In this document: positions 37,468 to 45,332 of the stretch, piece by piece
Position numbering within the stretch: the stretch's first letter is position 1
Layout: each line of letters begins with the position of its first letter
Assembly: GCA_002737365.1 (NCBI GenBank)
Contig: NSIL01000004.1
Span: 1 to 64,000, forward strand
Direction: 5' to 3'
Length of the DNA stretch: 64,000 nucleotides
Source: Acidobacterium sp.
GTDB lineage: Bacteria; Acidobacteriota; Vicinamibacteria; Vicinamibacterales; UBA2999
Notes under the pieces: model-generated
The model's database searches: none
What the model saw: the letters and a program-made list of their open reading frames with translations, nothing else
What the model was told of the DNA's origin: nothing
Program-made: the position numbers and the translations under genes

Positions 37468-38589
37468 CTACTTCCTGGTCTTTGCGAAGTATTCGGCCCG
37501 CAGCGCTTCGACGAATCGTGCATCCACCAGGCCCGGCGGGTTGCCCTGGTAGTTCAGGTTCTTGTCGGCACGGAACTTGTCCACCGCCGCAATCGTGTCA
37601 TCGTCAAAGGTCGCGTAGTCACGGGTGTAGGCGGCTGACGCCTGGCGCGCCTCGGTCTGCGCTTTTTCGAACGCGGCCGGGTTCGTCTTGCGCAGTTCCT
37701 GCATGGCGGGCGTGTTCATGGCGGCAGGAGCGCTCGGGAAGGTCGCGAGCGTGGCCTTCCAATAGCCCAGCGCGTGCAGCATCCGCTTCAACTCGATGAC
37801 GTCGGCGCCTTCGACCTTCGAGAAGTTGCGATAGCCCAACCGGCGAGCGGTCGTGTAGTAGATGCGCTTCAGCTCCGCCACCGGCTCCGGGTGCTCGCCG
37901 ACTTCAATGGCCAGCGTAATGTGATCGCCGCCGCGGCCGGGATCGTTGGGATCCGCAATCTTGATGGCGGCCGATTGCAGGTTGCCCCAGCGCCGATCGC
38001 CACCCTTGGCCTGGCCGGCTGCCATGGCCAGAATCATCCGTTCCGCCAGCGGCATGCCGGTGCCGGCGGAGGCCTCGAACGTGGTCGCGACCGCTTCGAC
38101 CACTTCCGGACCAACCATGATGTTGGCTTGCACGGTGTAGTTGAGGCCCTGGCGGCTGCCGGCCCAGTTGCCGTTCTGCTTGCCGGTGTGAGCGGCGGCG
38201 CGGCCCTTCATGTCGATCAGGGCGAGCTGACGCGATTCGCGCTGCTCGTCATTGGCGAGCAACTGTGAGAGGGCGGTCTGCGGTTCCACACCCTTGGCGA
38301 GCAGATCCAATCCGCGTGGTCCGTATTCAACCATGGTCGACGCCTGCGTGCAGACCGCGCCGATGCCGGCGCGCACGTGCGGCACCGCTCGACCGACGAA
38401 CGGTACGCGCGTGGTCACACCCGCACCTGACTGGCCGGTGATCGGATCGATCGCGCACAGCGAGAACGTGGAGTATTGAGGCAAGCCCTCGTCGTTGAGG
38501 GTCACGCCGTCTGCCGCCCGCTGCTGGGCGATGGCCGTGATCGAGAGGCAGCCGACGAGCAGGACTACGCCCAGGATGGTCTTATTCAT
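37468..38589 (-). CDS. DUF1028 (Ntn-hydrolase fold) protein with C-terminal peptidoglycan-binding-like domain
   Basis: 373 residues from ATG at 38589, which overlaps the radical SAM stop codon (ATGA). An alternative ATG at 38598 follows GAGGG. After the signal peptide (ILGVVLLVGCLSITAIAQ), residues ~35-260 match DUF1028: STFSLCAIDPITGQSGAGV, AGIGAVCTQA and HTGKQNGNWAGSRQG. The last ~110 residues (VIELKRMLHALGYW, DDTIAAVDKFRADKNL) resemble a peptidoglycan-binding helix bundle. Proteins of this family are annotated as putative hydrolases; the substrate is unknown. It is coupled to an unusual radical SAM gene. Confidence 0.85.
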   Translation of the reverse strand: MNKTILGVVLLVGCLSITAIAQQRAADGVTLNDEGLPQYSTFSLCAIDPITGQSGAGVTTRVPFVGRAVPHVRAGIGAVCTQASTMVEYGPRGLDLLAKGVEPQTALSQLLANDEQRESRQLALIDMKGRAAAHTGKQNGNWAGSRQGLNYTVQANIMVGPEVVEAVATTFEASAGTGMPLAERMILAMAAGQAKGGDRRWGNLQSAAIKIADPNDPGRGGDHITLAIEVGEHPEPVAELKRIYYTTARRLGYRNFSKVEGADVIELKRMLHALGYWKATLATFPSAPAAMNTPAMQELRKTNPAAFEKAQTEARQASAAYTRDYATFDDDTIAAVDKFRADKNLNYQGNPPGLVDARFVEALRAEYFAKTRK

Positions 38590-39947
38590 CGAACCCATAA
38601 CCCTCGAGTGATAGTGGGCGAGCCGCAGGCTTCGAACCAGTCGATGCCTTCGCTCACCAGGTCGAACTTCAGCCCGTAGCGTCCCGGCGTCAGCGGCGCC
38701 GGGACTTCGATCTGCACCGCGGCCTGCGCCCCGGGCGCGAGGTCGTGGGGCAGCCACGCCCGCGCGTAGTCGCGATTGATCATCGCGCCGGCGTCGGTCG
38801 TCAATTGGGCGCCGAGGCGAACCAGGCGCCGGCCGTAGCTGGCCTGGGCTCGGAACGGCCGCGCCGACAGGTTTTTGACGTGCGCCGTGAGCGTCAGCGG
38901 GGTATCGGTGCGAGCCAGGAACGGCAGGTCGGGCAGCACGGTCCGGACGTCGATCTCGGCCCTTGGCGTGGCGCCCGGAATGGCGTTGCCAAGGTTGTTG
39001 CTGTCCCAGATCTCGTGGCGGATGCGATCGTGGTCGGGCGTGCCCGGCGCGAACCGGCGCGAGTAGCCATCTTCGGGGTGATCGGTGATCTCCCAGCACA
39101 GGCGGTCGACGCCGAGGTCGGCTGCCATGTGCTGTGCGCGCGTCATCTCTTCGTCGTGGTCGTTCCAGTTGAAGAGAATGTAGCGCCAGTTCACGAACGG
39201 CACATCGCGCCCGCTCCTGGCTTTTTCGTCAAGCAAGGCACGCAGGTTGGCAATCGCCTTCTCGAAGTTCCCGCGCTGGCGGTACTTGACGTACGCCTCT
39301 TGCGACGAGCCATCGAGTGAGAAGGTCACTTCATCAATGCCCGAGTGCGCGAGCTGGCGGGCCTTCTCTTCGGTGAAAGCGAGTCCGTTGGTGCTGGTAT
39401 ACAGGTAGATGTGTGGAAACGTGGTTTTGATGTACTCGCACATCTCGACCGCCCGCTTGTGCAGGAAGGCCTCGCCGTAATTGAAGAAGTCGATGCGTCC
39501 GAGTGACGGCCCGGCCTCGTCCACCACCCTCTTGAAGACCTCGAAGTCGAGCATGCCGGCCTGGCGCGTGCGCGTGATGCCGGTTTCCGGCGCGCAGCAC
39601 GCATTCAGGCACGAGATGTTGCAGGCAGCGGTGCACTCGATGTAGAGCCGTCCCGGGATGCCGGCGACGTTGAGATCACGCTGGGGTGGGGCTTGGTCCT
39701 CGGCGAGCGGCAGCTTGAGGGGGCAATCGCCGCAGAAGCTGGAGCCGCCGTGGTTGAGGTCGGCGCGCAGTTGTGAGGCCACCGGCCCCTGCCAGATGTC
39801 AGCCACCGACGTCGTGCGCGTGTCGCCGAGGACGCGCTTGGCATAAGGATCGGCGCAGCCGCACACCATGCGGCCATCGCACAGCAGCACGCCAATCGAC
39901 CACGGCCACGAACACGTAAAACGCGTCGCCTGATAGTTGAGCGACAT
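38586..39947 (-). CDS. Radical SAM protein with N-terminal SPASM-like region and C-terminal beta-sandwich
   Basis: 453 residues. The first ~90 look like a SPASM/auxiliary cluster region placed before the core: LLCDGRMVCGCADPYAKRVL, IWQGPVASQLRADL and SSFCGDCPLKLP. The radical SAM core starts near residue 100 with IECTAACNISCLNACC; the Cys spacing is C-x3-C-x3-C, not the standard C-x3-C-x2-C, so the cluster ligands need checking. Core blocks are FFNYGEAFLHKRAVEM and STNGLAFTEEKARQLAHSGI. The C-terminal ~120 residues form an Ig/Wzt-like fold ending in RYGLKFDLVSEGIDWFE. The substrate is unknown; a polysaccharide or peptide modification is possible. A degenerate AG-rich run precedes the gene. 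Confidence 0.8.
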   Translation of the reverse strand: MSLNYQATRFTCSWPWSIGVLLCDGRMVCGCADPYAKRVLGDTRTTSVADIWQGPVASQLRADLNHGGSSFCGDCPLKLPLAEDQAPPQRDLNVAGIPGRLYIECTAACNISCLNACCAPETGITRTRQAGMLDFEVFKRVVDEAGPSLGRIDFFNYGEAFLHKRAVEMCEYIKTTFPHIYLYTSTNGLAFTEEKARQLAHSGIDEVTFSLDGSSQEAYVKYRQRGNFEKAIANLRALLDEKARSGRDVPFVNWRYILFNWNDHDEEMTRAQHMAADLGVDRLCWEITDHPEDGYSRRFAPGTPDHDRIRHEIWDSNNLGNAIPGATPRAEIDVRTVLPDLPFLARTDTPLTLTAHVKNLSARPFRAQASYGRRLVRLGAQLTTDAGAMINRDYARAWLPHDLAPGAQAAVQIEVPAPLTPGRYGLKFDLVSEGIDWFEACGSPTITRGLWVR

Positions 39948-39994
39948 GACAGGTTTCTTAGTGCCTCACTACTTTCTCAACTCTTCCCAATCTT

Positions 39995-40263
39995 CTACAA
40001 ATACGCCTCGAGCTTGTCGTTCTCGTACTTGACCTGGTCCAGGAACAGGTTTTCCGCGAGATACGCCCGCCGCTCATCATCGGTCAACTGGCCGACCGGG
40101 TGATTGATCTCGCGAGCAGGTCGCCGTCGAGGACGAGCTCGGTGCCGGATGTCAGTAGCGCCATGACCGTGCCGGAGAAATCGGCCAGCAGCGGATACAT
40201 CAGTCGCGTTTCGCTAATGCGGACAATGGCGACACCTTGAGCACGGTCGGTCGTGAGATTCAT
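39995..40263 (-). pseudogene. Broken STAS-domain (anti-sigma antagonist) gene
   Basis: From ATG at 40263 the frame reads TTDRAQGVAIVRISETRLMY and PLLADFSGTVMALLTSG, the start of a STAS antagonist. It then loses the phosphorylation-site half and stops at 40084. In the next frame an unrecognised tail (INHPVGQLTDDERRAYLAEN, LFLDQVKYENDKLEAYL) continues to a stop at 39995. This looks like a deletion that fused two coding pieces out of frame. A complete STAS gene is at 24328. Confidence 0.6.
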
Positions 40264-40489
40264 CCGGTTACCCCTTCGTCTTCTTCTCGAATGCGTTGCA
40301 CCTGGCGAACGAGTTCGGTGCGGCCGCGGTTGAGGCGCGACTTCGCGGTGCCTTCCGGCAACTCGGCCATCGCCTGGCGCAGCAACTCGACGCGGTCGGC
40401 CTGTTCCAGCGCCTGGAAGGCATTCTGGCCAGACCACTGGCGATCAGCGCGTCGATTGCTGCCGTGGGATTCGGTATGAGATCAGCCAT
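40260..40489 (-). pseudogene. Remnant resembling the end of an ECF sigma factor
   Basis: In the frame ending at 40260 the translation is QNAFQALEQADRVELLRQAM, AELPEGTAKSRLNRGRTELV, RQVQRIREE. The KSRLNRGR helix is like sigma-70 region 4, but the helix-turn-helix between LPE and GTAKSRL is missing. A start at 40489 is in another frame. It overlaps the broken STAS gene by four bases (ATGA), the remains of a coupled sigma/antagonist operon. The family call is tentative. Confidence 0.45.
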
Positions 40490-40569
40490 GTGTCAGAGGG
40501 TCGAGGACGAGCTGTCCCCGACCCGAAATCATATCATCCCGTCACGGCTGGATTGCCCCGTCGACGCGA

Positions 40570-40575
40570 TAGAAT
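40570..40575 (+). promoter_or_regulatory. -10 box (TAGAAT) for lysA
   Basis: TAGAAT ends seven bases before the GTG start of lysA at 40583. The intervening CAAGGAA could act as a weak Shine-Dalgarno if transcription started further upstream. Confidence 0.5.
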
Positions 40576-40582
40576 CAAGGAA

Positions 40583-41779
40583 GTGGGCCTTCAGGACATT
40601 GCCGCCGCCGTCGGGACGCCTTGCTACGTCTACGACGCCGACCTGATTCGTGGCGCTTACGCCACTTTGGACGAGGCGTTTGAGGGCTATCCGCACGCGA
40701 TTCATTACGCGCTGAAAGCGAATTCGGCACTGGCGGTGGTGCGGCTGTTGCACGCACTGGGCGCCCACGCCGATGCCAATTCGCTCGGCGAAGTGGACGT
40801 CGCGACGCGCTGCGGGTTCAGGCCCGATCAGATCATTTTCACCGGCGTCGGCAAGAGCGCCGCCGAGATCGATCGCGCCGTCTCGCTCGGCCTGCTCGCC
40901 ATCAACGTTGAATCACCGGGCGAACTGGACCGCATTGACCAGCGGGCGGTCGCGCAAGGCACGGTCGCCCGCGTCGCGCTGCGGGTCAATCCCGACATCG
41001 ACGCCAGGAGCCATCCCCACATTTCGACCGGGTTGAAGTCGAACAAGTTCGGCGTGCCAATCGACGAGGCACCGGCCTTGTTTCGCGAGATGGCGCGTCG
41101 CAAGGGCCTGCGGCCGGTGGGGGCACACGTCCACATCGGTTCGCAGATCACCACGCTCGATCCGCTGACCCGCGCCGCCGAAGCCGTCGTGGCGCTGGCC
41201 CATGCGCTGCGTGCTGAAGGCATTGCCCTGCAGCATCTCGACATGGGTGGCGGACTCGGCATTTCGTACGACGGCGGCCCGGTCGTGAATCCCGCCGACT
41301 ATGTGCGCGCGCTGGTCACCGCCACCCGGGCCAGCGGCCTGCAAATTGCGATCGAGCCCGGACGCGTGCTCGTCGGTCCGGCCGGCGTGCTGCTGACGAC
41401 GGTGGTTGACGTGAAGCAGTTTCCGGGTGCCAAGCGGTTCGTGGTGGTGGATGCCGGCATGACCGAGCTGATGCGGCCCGCGCTCTACAACGCGTTTCAC
41501 CGCATCGAACCGGTCGTGCCGAGAGCCGGCGAGCCGGGCCCAGTGGATGTCGTCGGGCCGATCTGCGAAAGTACCGACGCCTATGCGCGAGATCGCCTGC
41601 TCGCACCAGTGGAAGTGGGCGACCTGCTCGCCGTCCGCGACGTGGGCGCCTATGGCGCCGGCATGGCCCACACCTATCTGCGACGGCCCCTGTCGCCAGA
41701 AGTCATGGTCGAACGCGGCGAATGGCGGGTGATCCGCCGCCGCCAGACGCTCGACGAGTTGCTCTCGCTTGAGGAATAA
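40583..41779 (+). CDS. lysA: Diaminopimelate decarboxylase
   Basis: 398 residues from GTG at 40583; the frame is open to 40490, but homology begins at LQDIAAAVGTPCYVYD. It makes L-lysine from meso-diaminopimelate in the cytoplasm. PLP Lys45 is in HYALKANSALAVV; HADANSLGEVDVATRCG, HVHIGSQI, DMGGGLGISYDG, EPGRVLVGPAGVLLT and VGPICESTDAYARDR (substrate Cys) follow in the family order. It forms an operon with tmk, with one base between them. lysA-tmk converges on the obg-comF operon. Confidence 0.96.
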   Translation: MGLQDIAAAVGTPCYVYDADLIRGAYATLDEAFEGYPHAIHYALKANSALAVVRLLHALGAHADANSLGEVDVATRCGFRPDQIIFTGVGKSAAEIDRAVSLGLLAINVESPGELDRIDQRAVAQGTVARVALRVNPDIDARSHPHISTGLKSNKFGVPIDEAPALFREMARRKGLRPVGAHVHIGSQITTLDPLTRAAEAVVALAHALRAEGIALQHLDMGGGLGISYDGGPVVNPADYVRALVTATRASGLQIAIEPGRVLVGPAGVLLTTVVDVKQFPGAKRFVVVDAGMTELMRPALYNAFHRIEPVVPRAGEPGPVDVVGPICESTDAYARDRLLAPVEVGDLLAVRDVGAYGAGMAHTYLRRPLSPEVMVERGEWRVIRRRQTLDELLSLEE

Positions 41780-41780
41780 C

Positions 41781-42383
41781 GTGGCCGCCCGTGGACATCT
41801 CATCGCCTTCGAAGGCCTCGACCAAAGCGGCAAGCAGACCCAAGCCGAGCGGCTGCTGGCGGCCTTTCGCGCCGCCGGACATGGCGCCGAGTTCCTGACC
41901 TTTCCTGAATACACGACGGCCATCGGCACCGAGATTGGCCACGCCTTGCAGGGCGAGCGCCACTACGACCCAGACACGCTGCAGTTGCTCTACATCGCCA
42001 ACCGCTTCGAGTTCCGTCCGCAGATCTTGCGATGGCTCGATGACGGCCGTATGGTGGTGTGCGATCGCTACCTGGCCTCGAGCATTGCGTACGGTGAGGC
42101 ACAGGGGCTGGACGCCGTGTGGCTGACCCAGATTCAGAGCCGCCTGCCGCAGCCGTCGTTAACCCTGTTGCTCGACATTCCGCCCGACGCGTCGCTCAAT
42201 CGCAAGCAAGTGGCGCGCGACAAGTTCGAGCGCGACCTGCCGCTGCTGGGCCGGGTGCGCGAAAGCTACCTGCACCAGGCCGGCCGCGACGCCAACTGGA
42301 TGCACCTGGACGGCGCGCGCGACAAGGATGCCGTGTCGGCTGACGTGCTCACCGCCGTCCGGTCACGACTCGGGCTGCGGTAA
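41781..42383 (+). CDS. tmk: Thymidylate kinase
   Basis: 200 residues from GTG at 41781, preceded by GAGGA at the lysA stop. It phosphorylates dTMP to dTDP. The P-loop is FEGLDQSGKQTQ; VVCDRYLASSIAYGEAQG is the DRY motif with the lid region after it (LLLDIPPDASLNRKQVARDK, where R and K lie in the LID). The Asp-Gln in DQSGK differs slightly from the usual DGxGK but keeps the fold. Its end overlaps the convergent comF-like gene by 35 bp. Confidence 0.93.
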   Translation: MAARGHLIAFEGLDQSGKQTQAERLLAAFRAAGHGAEFLTFPEYTTAIGTEIGHALQGERHYDPDTLQLLYIANRFEFRPQILRWLDDGRMVVCDRYLASSIAYGEAQGLDAVWLTQIQSRLPQPSLTLLLDIPPDASLNRKQVARDKFERDLPLLGRVRESYLHQAGRDANWMHLDGARDKDAVSADVLTAVRSRLGLR

Positions 42384-43020
42384 GCGCCCGCACTTCCTTC
42401 ACCCCGCTCCGTTTCAACACCTTCGCACAGGCCTCCAGCGTCGCCCCCGTCGTCGAGACGTCGTCCACCAAGACGATCACTGTCGGAAGACGCGAGCCGG
42501 GATCCGGGATCCGCGCGAGGTCGAATGCGTCACGCACGTTCTGGTTACGCGCATCCGCCGGGAGTTCGATTTGCGATGTCGTGTGTCGAATGCGGCGGAG
42601 GAGCGGCACGACCGGCAGGCCAAGTTGTCGCGCCAGGTCGTCGGCCTGATTGAAGCCGCGTTCTTGCTCACGGCGAGGGTGCAACGGCACCGGCACCACC
42701 ACCTCGGCACCAGCCAGCAGCTGCGCGCCGCTGGTCCGCATCAAGGTGCCGAGCGGGCGGGCAAGGGAGCGGCGCCGCTCATATTTCAAGGCATGAATGA
42801 TGTCGCGCAGGCGCCCTTCGTATAGGTCAACTGCGCCGACCCAGTCCACGGCGTGCCGGCCATGCAGGTGCTCGTTCAGCGCCACGCCGCGGCGAATGGA
42901 TGCCCAGCAGTGTTCACACACCGCGCCGTCGAGCGGATGTGGCAGCACCTGCGCACACGCGGCGCACGGCGGTTCGAAGAGGGACGAGAGCAGCGTGTTG
43001 GCGAGGGCGCGCAAGGTCAT
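42349..43020 (-). CDS. ComF family phosphoribosyltransferase-like protein
   Basis: 223 residues. The N-terminal zinc-ribbon pairs are CAAC and CEHC; the phosphoribosyltransferase fold follows with LKYERRRSLARPLG, VVPVPLHPRREQERGFNQAD and the PRPP loop VILVDDVSTTGATLEAC. ComF proteins act in DNA uptake for natural transformation in competent species; a role in nucleotide salvage is the alternative. dprA is only 4 kb away on the other strand. It is last in the minus-strand operon and is separated from rsfS by a 22-bp palindrome. Confidence 0.88.
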   Translation of the reverse strand: MTLRALANTLLSSLFEPPCAACAQVLPHPLDGAVCEHCWASIRRGVALNEHLHGRHAVDWVGAVDLYEGRLRDIIHALKYERRRSLARPLGTLMRTSGAQLLAGAEVVVPVPLHPRREQERGFNQADDLARQLGLPVVPLLRRIRHTTSQIELPADARNQNVRDAFDLARIPDPGSRLPTVIVLVDDVSTTGATLEACAKVLKRSGVKEVRALTAARVVTGRR

Positions 43021-43032
43021 GCGCGCCTCAGG

Positions 43033-43054
43033 TTGGACAAACCTGAAGGTTTGT
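43033..43054. repeat. 22-bp palindrome, copy 1, downstream of rsfS
   Basis: Arms GGACAAACCT and AGGTTTGTCC around GA. It lies between comF and rsfS, 14 bp after the rsfS stop. An identical pair of arms flanks AA at 43518-43539, so rsfS sits between two copies. Confidence 0.85.
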
Positions 43055-43068
43055 CCCTACGGACGTGG

Positions 43069-43497
43069 CTAGTCGAGGTCGGGGAGTTCGTGGCGGACCG
43101 CGCTGCCCCAGAGGCGGTCGAGGGCGTAGAAATCGCGCGCGTGCTTCGAGAAGACATGAACCACGAAATCAAAATAGTCGAGCAGCACCCACTCCGCGCG
43201 CGCGTAGCCTTCCACGAGCGACGGACGTTGTTTCTGCGCCTTGAGCGCTTCTTCCACCGAATCGGCAATGGCCTGCACCTGTCGCGGATTGGCACCCGAG
43301 CAAATCACGAAGTAATCCGTGAACGCGCCCGCCTTCTTCAGGTCGAGCACCACCACGCCGGTAGCCTTCTTGTCCTGCGCCGCCTCGATCACCGCCTGAA
43401 TGGACTTGGGCAGCTTGGGCAACTTGGACGACTTGGGCGCACTCGCCGGAGTCTTCGTGCTGGTTTTGGGTTTCCGCGGACTCGGAGTCTTAGCCAT
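43069..43497 (-). CDS. rsfS: Ribosomal silencing factor RsfS
   Basis: 142 residues from ATG at 43497; an upstream frame to 43608 would run through the palindrome and nadD. It binds ribosomal protein L14 and blocks subunit joining when nutrients are scarce. Family blocks are AVIEAAQDKKATGVVVLDL, TDYFVICSGANPRQVQAIAD, VEGYARAEWVLLDYFDFVVHVF and HARDFYALDRLWG. The first ~35 residues are an extra Lys/Pro/Ser-rich leader, partly encoded by 9-bp tandem repeats (43403-43438). nadD-rsfS is a common gene order. Copies of a 22-bp palindrome flank the gene on both sides. Confidence 0.94.
   Translation of the reverse strand: MAKTPSPRKPKTSTKTPASAPKSSKLPKLPKSIQAVIEAAQDKKATGVVVLDLKKAGAFTDYFVICSGANPRQVQAIADSVEEALKAQKQRPSLVEGYARAEWVLLDYFDFVVHVFSKHARDFYALDRLWGSAVRHELPDLD
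43403..43438. repeat. Four 9-bp tandem repeats inside rsfS
   Basis: On the plus strand the units are GACTTGGGC, AGCTTGGGC, AACTTGGAC, GACTTGGGC. They encode the Lys-Leu-Pro-type repeats (KSSKLPKLPKS) of the extra N-terminal segment of RsfS. The 9-bp period keeps the frame open. Confidence 0.8.
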
Positions 43498-43517
43498 GCA
43501 AAGTGCTTTCCAGTTTC

Positions 43518-43539
43518 GGACAAACCTAAAGGTTTGTCC
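43518..43539. repeat. 22-bp palindrome, copy 2, forming the 3' end of nadD
   Basis: Arms GGACAAACCT and AGGTTTGTCC around AA. The nadD stop codon (43526-43528) lies inside it, so the palindrome supplies the last residues (GTNL) and the stop. Confidence 0.85.
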
Positions 43540-44197
43540 CCACGTACAAATGATGGGTGGAGATGTACGACGCGACGGATGCGGGAACCAGCTCGCTGAT
43601 GCTCTCACCGGCGCGAACCCGCCGGCGAATCGTCGTCGACGAAAGATCCGGAGTTTCCGCCTGAATCAGGATGATTGCAGGCCGAACGCTCGATGATTGC
43701 TTGCCCGCCGAAGCCTTGGCGTAGGTGGGGGGCTTGAACAAGTCCGGCGTCGTCATGCGTTCAGCAAGGTCGGGCAATCGCTTCTGCAGAGAGTCTAGCG
43801 TGATTCCGGGCCGCGCGACGACGGCGAAGTGAGCAAGGTCGAGGACGGCCGGGTAGCGTGACCAAGTGGCAATTTCTGCGAACGCATCGGCCCCAATGAT
43901 GAAGAAAAACTGCTGCGTCAAGGTCGCGCGGAGTGCCGTGAGCGTATCGAAGGTGTACGACAGTCCCTCGCGCTTCAGCTCGATGTCCGACGCGGTCCAA
44001 CCCCGCTGTTGCGCGGCCGCCAGGCTCGCCATGGCCAGCCGGTCCTGCGGTGATGCGCCGGTGGACCGATGGGGCGGTATTCGCGAGGGCACCACCAGGA
44101 CCTGCGCCAGCCCGAGTGCGGCTTGCGCGCGCAAGCCGGCCGCGAGGTGGCCATTGTGAATGGGATCGAACGTGCCGCCGAGGACGCCGAGCGTCAT
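43526..44197 (-). CDS. nadD: Nicotinate-nucleotide adenylyltransferase
   Basis: 223 residues; overlaps the obg stop by four bases (ATGA). It joins ATP and nicotinate mononucleotide in NAD synthesis. The nucleotide-binding motif GGTFDPIHNGH is at residues 7-17, FIIGADAFAEIATW lies mid-protein, and the late ISSTTIRRR-type motif is DLSSTTIRRRV. Residues ~156-168 (PPTYAKASAGKQ) are an insertion encoded by a dispersed palindromic repeat (43700-43728), between the core and the C-terminal motif. The insertion keeps the frame. The 3' end is also repeat-derived. Confidence 0.94.
   Translation of the reverse strand: MTLGVLGGTFDPIHNGHLAAGLRAQAALGLAQVLVVPSRIPPHRSTGASPQDRLAMASLAAAQQRGWTASDIELKREGLSYTFDTLTALRATLTQQFFFIIGADAFAEIATWSRYPAVLDLAHFAVVARPGITLDSLQKRLPDLAERMTTPDLFKPPTYAKASAGKQSSSVRPAIILIQAETPDLSSTTIRRRVRAGESISELVPASVASYISTHHLYVGTNL
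43700..43728. repeat. YAKASAGK-encoding repeat element inserted in nadD
   Basis: A 29-bp quasi-palindrome, read on the minus strand as THE peptide TYAKASAGK. It matches an intergenic copy at 62795-62823 at 23 of 29 positions in the same orientation. Confidence 0.75.
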
Positions 44198-45324
44198 CGC
44201 TTCTTGGGCGTGCCGCTGCGCAGGGGCGGCATCAGTGCGGGATTGTAGTCCGCCGGCACTTCGCGTTCTTCCTGCTCATCTTGATCGATCGCGATGGCCT
44301 TGGCTTCGAGCTCACGCGCCTTGGCGATGATGGGCCACGCCGCCTCGATGAGTTCTTTCACGCCGGTACCAGCCACCGCGGAGATCTCAAAAAACTTGAG
44401 CTTGAGTTTCTTCGCGCGCTTCTCGAGCGCGGTGACGCGCTTCGGGTCATCGACGGCGTCGATCTTGTTGGCCGCCACCAGGTGCGGCTTCTTCAGCAAC
44501 TCGGGGTTGTAGAGCTTGAGTTCCTTGCGGATGGTGTCGAAGTCTTCAACCGCGTCGCGGCCGGAGGCGCTGGAGACATCCACCAGGTGAATGATCACTT
44601 TCGTGCGTTCGATGTGGCGCAGGAACTGGTGGCCCAGGCCGTGGCCTTCGTGCGCTCCTTCGATCAAGCCCGGCACGTCAGCGACGACGAAGTCGCGGTC
44701 GCCGCTGAGCGCGACGACACCGAGATTCGGCGTGAGGGTGGTAAACGGGTAGGCGGCAATTTTCGGCTTGGCGGCCGAGATCACCGAGATCAACGTCGAC
44801 TTGCCGGCGTTGGGGTAGCCGACCAGGCCGACGTCGGCCAGCAGCTTCAGTTTGAGGTGAAGCTCGAACTCTTGCCCCGGCTCGCCCGGCTGCACCTTGC
44901 GGGGCGCGCGGTTGGTCGAGGTCGCGAAATGCGCGTTGCCGAGGCCGCCGCGTCCGCCCTGCGCGAGCAGCGCGCGCTGGCCGACCACCGTGAGGTCCGC
45001 CGCCTGCTGCTTCTCGCCGGTCTCGGGATCGATCTTGAAGACCAGCGTGCCGACCGGCACGGGGATCTCGAGATCGCGTCCGCCACGGCCGGTACGCAGC
45101 GCGCCGGCGCCGTTGCCGCCACGCTGGGCTTTGTAGTCGGGATTGAAACGGAAGTGGACGAGCGTGTTGCGGTGAGGGTCGGCGACGAGGAAGACGGAAC
45201 CGCCCGCACCGCCGTTGCCGCCGTCTGGTCCGCCCTTGGGGACGAACTTCTCGCGACGGAAGCTGAGAGACCCGCTGCCGCCGTCGCCTGCTTCGATGTG
45301 GATGTCGACTTCGTCGACGAACAC
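44194..45324 (-). CDS. obg: Obg/CgtA GTPase
   Basis: 376 residues. A ribosome-assembly and stress GTPase. The Gly-rich Obg fold is at ~1-158 (FVDEVDIHIEAGDGGSGSLS, GGPDGGNGGAGGSVF). The G domain starts near 162 with P-loop GYPNAGKST (169-177), then PFTTLTPNLGVV (switch I), DVPGLIEGAHEG (switch II) and NKID. The C-terminal ~30 residues are a short charged tail in place of a full OCT domain. The order rplU-rpmA-obg-nadD-rsfS is widely conserved in bacteria. It is 8 bp downstream of rpmA. Confidence 0.97.
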   Translation of the reverse strand: MFVDEVDIHIEAGDGGSGSLSFRREKFVPKGGPDGGNGGAGGSVFLVADPHRNTLVHFRFNPDYKAQRGGNGAGALRTGRGGRDLEIPVPVGTLVFKIDPETGEKQQAADLTVVGQRALLAQGGRGGLGNAHFATSTNRAPRKVQPGEPGQEFELHLKLKLLADVGLVGYPNAGKSTLISVISAAKPKIAAYPFTTLTPNLGVVALSGDRDFVVADVPGLIEGAHEGHGLGHQFLRHIERTKVIIHLVDVSSASGRDAVEDFDTIRKELKLYNPELLKKPHLVAANKIDAVDDPKRVTALEKRAKKLKLKFFEISAVAGTGVKELIEAAWPIIAKARELEAKAIAIDQDEQEEREVPADYNPALMPPLRSGTPKKR

Positions 45325-45332
45325 GTACTTAG

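Noticed and set aside
37468-39099. A 543-residue version of the DUF1028 protein
   Set aside because: The upstream part is the radical SAM gene read in another frame; the ATG at 38589 gives a signal peptide and a standard ATGA overlap.
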